Notes under the pieces: model-generated
Seen by the model: only the letters and a program-made list of their open reading frames with translations
What the model was told of the DNA's origin: nothing
The model's database searches: none
Shown: positions 60,808 to 64,000 of the stretch, piece after piece
Position numbering within the stretch: the first letter of the stretch is position 1
Layout: the number at the start of each line of letters is the position of its first letter
NCBI GenBank assembly: GCA_017433725.1
Contig: JAFRGQ010000005.1
Span: forward strand, 62,001 to 126,000
Reading direction: 5' to 3'
DNA from: Lachnospiraceae bacterium
Lineage (GTDB): Bacteria > Bacillota > Clostridia > Lachnospirales > Lachnospiraceae
DNA: 64,000 nucleotides
Made by a program: the position numbers and the translations under genes

Positions 60808-61500
60808 ATGAAAATACACGGCCTGCAGAAAATGACCCTTCTGGATTATCCGGGCCACGTCGCCTGCACGGTTTTCCTCGGGCAGTGCGACTTCCGATGC
60901 CCTTATTGCCACAACTACGAGCTCGTGGACGGCTCGGCACCCGCCTGCATGGACAGCGACGAGCTCTTTGCCTTTCTCAAAAAGCGTCAGGGGCTTCTGG
61001 ACGGCGTAGCCATCACCGGCGGAGAACCCTGCCTGCACAAAAGGCTGTATGATCTGATTGTGGAAATCCGCAAGCTGGGTTTTGCTGTTAAGCTTGATAC
61101 CAACGGCAACCATCCCGAGCTTCTTGCAAAGCTTCTAAATGAGCATCTCGTTGATTATGTGGCGATGGATATCAAGAACAGCCCGGATAGGTACGCCGAG
61201 ACAGTAGGTCTTGACCGGGTCGACCTGGAACCGATCCGACGCAGCATTGACCTTCTCATGCAGGGTACGACCGAATACGAGTTCCGGACAACTGTCGTCA
61301 GAGAGCTCCATGAGACACAGGATTTCGAGGAAATCGGGCAAATGATTGCCGGAGCCTCCAAGTACTACCTCCAAAAGTTCACTGACCGGGATACCGTTCC
61401 GTATGGAAACCTGCATGCACATTCCAAGGAAAGCATGCAGATGTTCGCAGAAATCGTATCGAAATATGTTGACTATGTAAGCCTTCGCGGTGTAGACTGA
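60808..61500 (+). CDS. nrdG: Anaerobic ribonucleotide reductase activating protein (radical SAM)
   Basis: A 230-aa activase. MTLLDYPGHVACTVFLGQCDFRCPYC holds the radical SAM Cys triad in CDFRCPYC, followed by VAITGGEPCLHK and KLDTNGNHPELL. It generates the glycyl radical on NrdD. This larger NrdG form (COG1180-like) is common in Clostridia. AAAGGATTT precedes the ATG at 60808. The nrdD gene follows after 370 bp with its own promoter. Confidence 0.9.
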   Translation: MKIHGLQKMTLLDYPGHVACTVFLGQCDFRCPYCHNYELVDGSAPACMDSDELFAFLKKRQGLLDGVAITGGEPCLHKRLYDLIVEIRKLGFAVKLDTNGNHPELLAKLLNEHLVDYVAMDIKNSPDRYAETVGLDRVDLEPIRRSIDLLMQGTTEYEFRTTVVRELHETQDFEEIGQMIAGASKYYLQKFTDRDTVPYGNLHAHSKESMQMFAEIVSKYVDYVSLRGVD

Positions 61501-61650
61501 ATTTCGCACTGCTCTGCATTATATTGTGCATGCAGTACATGAGCTCATATATCATATTCTGCGGTGTACCGAAATCATACAAGTTCTGCGGCAAAAGTTG
61601 CAGATTCCCGGTACGGATCGACACTATTTTTACTCCTTCGAGCGTCCAAA

Positions 61651-61697
61651 CCACAAGATATTGTGTTTTTGTTAATAAGTCGTAATAGATATTGATT
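61651..61697. promoter_or_regulatory. Two NrdR-box-like sites upstream of nrdD
   Basis: Box 1 (61651-61666) CCACAAGATATTGTGT matches 14 of 16 positions of the palindromic NrdR consensus ACACWATATATWGTGT. Box 2 (61682-61697) is weaker but shares the AGATATTG core. The cores are exactly 31 bp apart, the three-turn spacing of paired NrdR boxes, and box 2 overlaps the -35 of the nrdD promoter. Repression of nrdD by NrdR is therefore likely. Confidence 0.75.
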
Positions 61698-61720
61698 TTA
61701 TCACCTTCCAGTGATAGTAT
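61692..61720 (+). promoter_or_regulatory. Promoter of nrdD
   Basis: TTGATT (61692-61697), 17 bp and TAGTAT (61715-61720). The -35 lies within NrdR box 2. Transcription would begin close to 61727, at the first leader hairpin. Confidence 0.6.
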
Positions 61721-61722
61721 AT

Positions 61723-61781
61723 AAGACGGTTGCCGAACGGCAGCCGTCTTTCTCTCAGGTGCCGCTTACGGACGGTACCTG
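61723..61781 (+). promoter_or_regulatory. Two stable stem-loops in the nrdD leader
   Basis: Hairpin 1 pairs AAGACGGTTGCC with GGCAGCCGTCTT (61723-61750, one G-U) and is followed by TCTCT. Hairpin 2 pairs CAGGTGCCG with CGGTACCTG (61756-61781, one G-U). They lie in a leader of about 145 nt before GGGGGG and the nrdD ATG. Hairpin 1 could be a weak terminator of nrdG read-through or a 5' stabilising structure. Confidence 0.55.
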
Positions 61782-61870
61782 ACTAATGAAAATACAATCC
61801 GACAGACAAGAGACTATCTTTCGCATACATATCTGCCAAGATATAACAATCAGACAAAAGGGGGGTTCAT

Positions 61871-64000
61871 ATGTACAAAGTCATTAAAAGGGACGGCCAG
61901 ATCGCGGATTTCGAGATCAGCAAGATCACAGACGCCATCACAAAGGCTTTTGTGGCGCTTGAAAAGCAGTATCATCCGAGCATCATTGAGCTGATCGCTC
62001 TCCACGTAACGGCTGACTTTGAAAGCAAAATCATCGACGGTCAGATCAATGTCGAGAGTATTCAGGACAGTGTGGAAAAAGTCCTCTCCGAGTCCGGCTA
62101 CGCAGATGTTGCGAAAGCATATATTCTGTACCGCAAGCAGCGCGAAAAGGTCCGCAATGTCAACTCCACTCTTCTCGACTATAAAGACCTTATCGATAAC
62201 TACCTGCAGATCAACGACTGGCGCGTTAAGGAGAACTCCACCGTCACATATTCCGTCGGCGGACTGATTCTCTCCAATTCCGGTGCGATCACAGCCAATT
62301 ACTGGCTCAGCGAAGTTTATGACGATGAGATTGCCATGGCACACCGCAGTGCGGCCATCCACCTGCATGATCTCTCCATGCTGACAGGTTACTGCGCGGG
62401 CTGGAGTCTCAAGCAGCTGATCATGGAAGGTCTTGGCGGGGTTCCGGGCAAAATCACTTCCTCACCGGCCAATCACCTCTCGACGCTCTGCAACCAGATG
62501 GTCAACTTCCTCGGTATCATGCAGAATGAATGGGCGGGCGCTCAGGCGTTCTCATCGTTCGACACTTACCTGGCTCCGTTCGTCAAAGTCGATAATCTTA
62601 CACAGAAGGAAGTGAAGCAGTGTGTCCAGTCCTTTATCTACGGTGTCAACACACCGAGCCGCTGGGGAACACAGGCACCATTTTCCAACATCACCCTCGA
62701 CTGGGTTGTTCCGAACGACCTGAAGAACCTTTCAGCCATCGTGGGCGGACGTCATATGAATTTCACATACGGCGACTGCCAGAAAGAAATGGATATGGTC
62801 AACAAGGCCTTCATTGAAATCATGATTGAAGGCGACCACAACGGACGCGGATTCCAGTATCCGATTCCGACCTATTCCATCACACGCGACTTCGACTGGA
62901 GCGACACCGAGAATAACCGTCTGCTGTTCGAGATGACCGCCAAGTACGGCACACCGTACTTCTCCAACTATATCAACTCCGATATGGAGCCGAGCGACGT
63001 GCGCTCTATGTGCTGCCGTCTCCGCCTCGATCTCCGCGAGCTCAGAAAGAAATCCGGCGGTTTCTTCGGCGCCGGCGAATCGACAGGTTCCATCGGCGTT
63101 GTAACGATCAACATGCCGAGAATCGCATACCTCGCAAAGGATGAAAAGGATTTCTACCACAGACTCGACGTCCTGATGGATCTCGCTGCCCGCAGCCTGA
63201 AGACGAAGCGCACGGTCATCACCAAGCTGCTCGAACAGGGGCTGTATCCGTACATAAAGAGATATCTCGGAACATTTGATAACCACTTCTCGACCATCGG
63301 ACTGATCGGTATGAATGAAGTCGGTCTGAACGCCAACTGGCTTCGCGCTGATCTCACCGATGAGCGCACACAGCGTTTCACCCGCGATGTCCTGAACCAC
63401 ATGCGTGAGCGCCTCTCCGATTATCAGGAGCAGTACGGCGACCTGTACAACCTGGAGGCAACACCGGCTGAGTCCACGACTTACAGATTCGCAAAGCATG
63501 ACAAGGAACTGTATCCGGATATTATCACGGCGAACATGAACGGTACGCCGTACTACACCAATTCATCCCATCTTCCGGTCGGCTACACAGAAGATATTTT
63601 CTCCGCACTGGATATTCAGGATGATCTGCAGACGTTGTACACATCCGGAACCGTATTCCACGCCTTCCTCGGCGAGAAACTTCCGGACTGGAAAGCAGCT
63701 GCCAATCTCGTACGGAAAATCGCAGAGAACTACAAGCTGCCGTACTATACCATGTCCCCGACATATTCCGTCTGCAGGGACCACGGCTATCTTACCGGCG
63801 AACAGTTCTCCTGCCCGATCTGCGGCTGCACTACGGAAGTTTACAGCAGAATCACAGGTTACTATCGTCCGGTTCAGAATTGGAACGACGGCAAGGCTCA
63901 GGAATATAAGGACCGCAGAGTTTACAATATCGGACGCTCAAGACTTCTGCACAACGGACCCAATCCGGCACCGGTCGATACGCCGGCAATACAGGCCGCC
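61871..64000 (+). CDS. nrdD: Anaerobic ribonucleoside-triphosphate reductase, 3' end beyond window
   Basis: 710 codons are open to the window edge. An N-terminal ATP-cone (KVIKRDGQIADFEISKITDA) is followed by the class III catalytic domain with HLHDLSMLTGYCAGW, SPANHLSTLCNQMVNF and FGAGESTGSIGVVTINM. The Zn site FSCPICGCT and the glycyl-radical segment RITGYYRPVQNWN are present, so only a short tail is missing. The enzyme makes dNTPs without oxygen. The ATG at 61871 follows a GGGGGG ribosome site. Control is by the NrdR-like sites upstream; activation is by NrdG. Confidence 0.95.
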   Translation, partial: MYKVIKRDGQIADFEISKITDAITKAFVALEKQYHPSIIELIALHVTADFESKIIDGQINVESIQDSVEKVLSESGYADVAKAYILYRKQREKVRNVNSTLLDYKDLIDNYLQINDWRVKENSTVTYSVGGLILSNSGAITANYWLSEVYDDEIAMAHRSAAIHLHDLSMLTGYCAGWSLKQLIMEGLGGVPGKITSSPANHLSTLCNQMVNFLGIMQNEWAGAQAFSSFDTYLAPFVKVDNLTQKEVKQCVQSFIYGVNTPSRWGTQAPFSNITLDWVVPNDLKNLSAIVGGRHMNFTYGDCQKEMDMVNKAFIEIMIEGDHNGRGFQYPIPTYSITRDFDWSDTENNRLLFEMTAKYGTPYFSNYINSDMEPSDVRSMCCRLRLDLRELRKKSGGFFGAGESTGSIGVVTINMPRIAYLAKDEKDFYHRLDVLMDLAARSLKTKRTVITKLLEQGLYPYIKRYLGTFDNHFSTIGLIGMNEVGLNANWLRADLTDERTQRFTRDVLNHMRERLSDYQEQYGDLYNLEATPAESTTYRFAKHDKELYPDIITANMNGTPYYTNSSHLPVGYTEDIFSALDIQDDLQTLYTSGTVFHAFLGEKLPDWKAAANLVRKIAENYKLPYYTMSPTYSVCRDHGYLTGEQFSCPICGCTTEVYSRITGYYRPVQNWNDGKAQEYKDRRVYNIGRSRLLHNGPNPAPVDTPAIQAA

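Noticed and set aside
59469-60809. 446-codon reverse-strand ORF
   Set aside because: It lies fully antisense to the aldo/keto reductase, has no ribosome site and no recognisable domain; long antisense frames arise here from codon bias.
61723-61750. Riboswitch in the nrdD leader
   Set aside because: Two simple hairpins without a conserved aptamer core; no known riboswitch class fits.
62732-63499. 255-codon reverse ORF
   Set aside because: Antisense to the well-conserved nrdD coding region.

Overview
The window looks like part of a strictly anaerobic, low-to-mid-GC Gram-positive chromosome, most likely a Lachnospiraceae-type Clostridia (inference). Supporting genes are a trimeric NAD-linked [FeFe]-hydrogenase (hydCBA), a class III anaerobic ribonucleotide reductase with its activase (nrdD/nrdG), an LtaS-type polymerase, AGGAGG-type ribosome binding sites, and only Firmicutes-type envelope genes. 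I see no rRNA, tRNA, insertion sequence, CRISPR array or prophage. Both ends cut through genes: an aromatic-acid-exporter-like protein on the left and nrdD on the right.

Layout. 0-19 kb is mostly housekeeping: a YybS-like membrane protein, a TetR regulator, CinA/PncC amidase, an MBL-fold hydrolase, pgi, hydCBA, uridine kinase, RsmJ-like methyltransferase, an NSS transporter, a 772-aa dehydrogenase/alpha-amylase fusion, an acyltransferase and D-serine dehydratase. 19.6-24.1 kb is one large secreted subtilase. 24-51 kb is a surface-polysaccharide region. It has two divergent arms (sugar transferase, glycosyltransferases, sulfotransferase-like protein and flippase leftward; glycosyltransferases, Wzy polymerase, an Ig-like anchored protein and two Wzz/kinase-like proteins rightward), followed by an acetyltransferase, a cysteine synthase, an LtaS-like enzyme and more glycosyltransferases.

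51.2-56.3 kb is the most interesting segment. It appears to be a small RiPP (ribosomally made, modified peptide) locus: a 57-aa Gly/His/Cys-rich precursor with its own promoter and Shine-Dalgarno sequence, a radical SAM/SPASM maturase, an HPr-kinase-like protein fused to a PqqD peptide-binding domain, a soluble S26-type protease, and a single-chain ABC exporter. There is no lasso cyclase, lanthionine synthetase or YcaO. The set therefore suggests a radical-SAM-modified and possibly phosphorylated peptide that is cleaved and exported.

56-64 kb holds a PlsC-type acyltransferase, a translationally coupled trio of zinc-ribbon/membrane proteins of unknown function, an aldo/keto reductase with ferredoxin-like clusters, nrdG, and nrdD behind a promoter with two NrdR-box-like sites 31 bp apart.

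The intergenic regions carry at least three dispersed repeat families. One is a roughly 100-bp nested palindrome found at three convergent gene junctions of the polysaccharide region.
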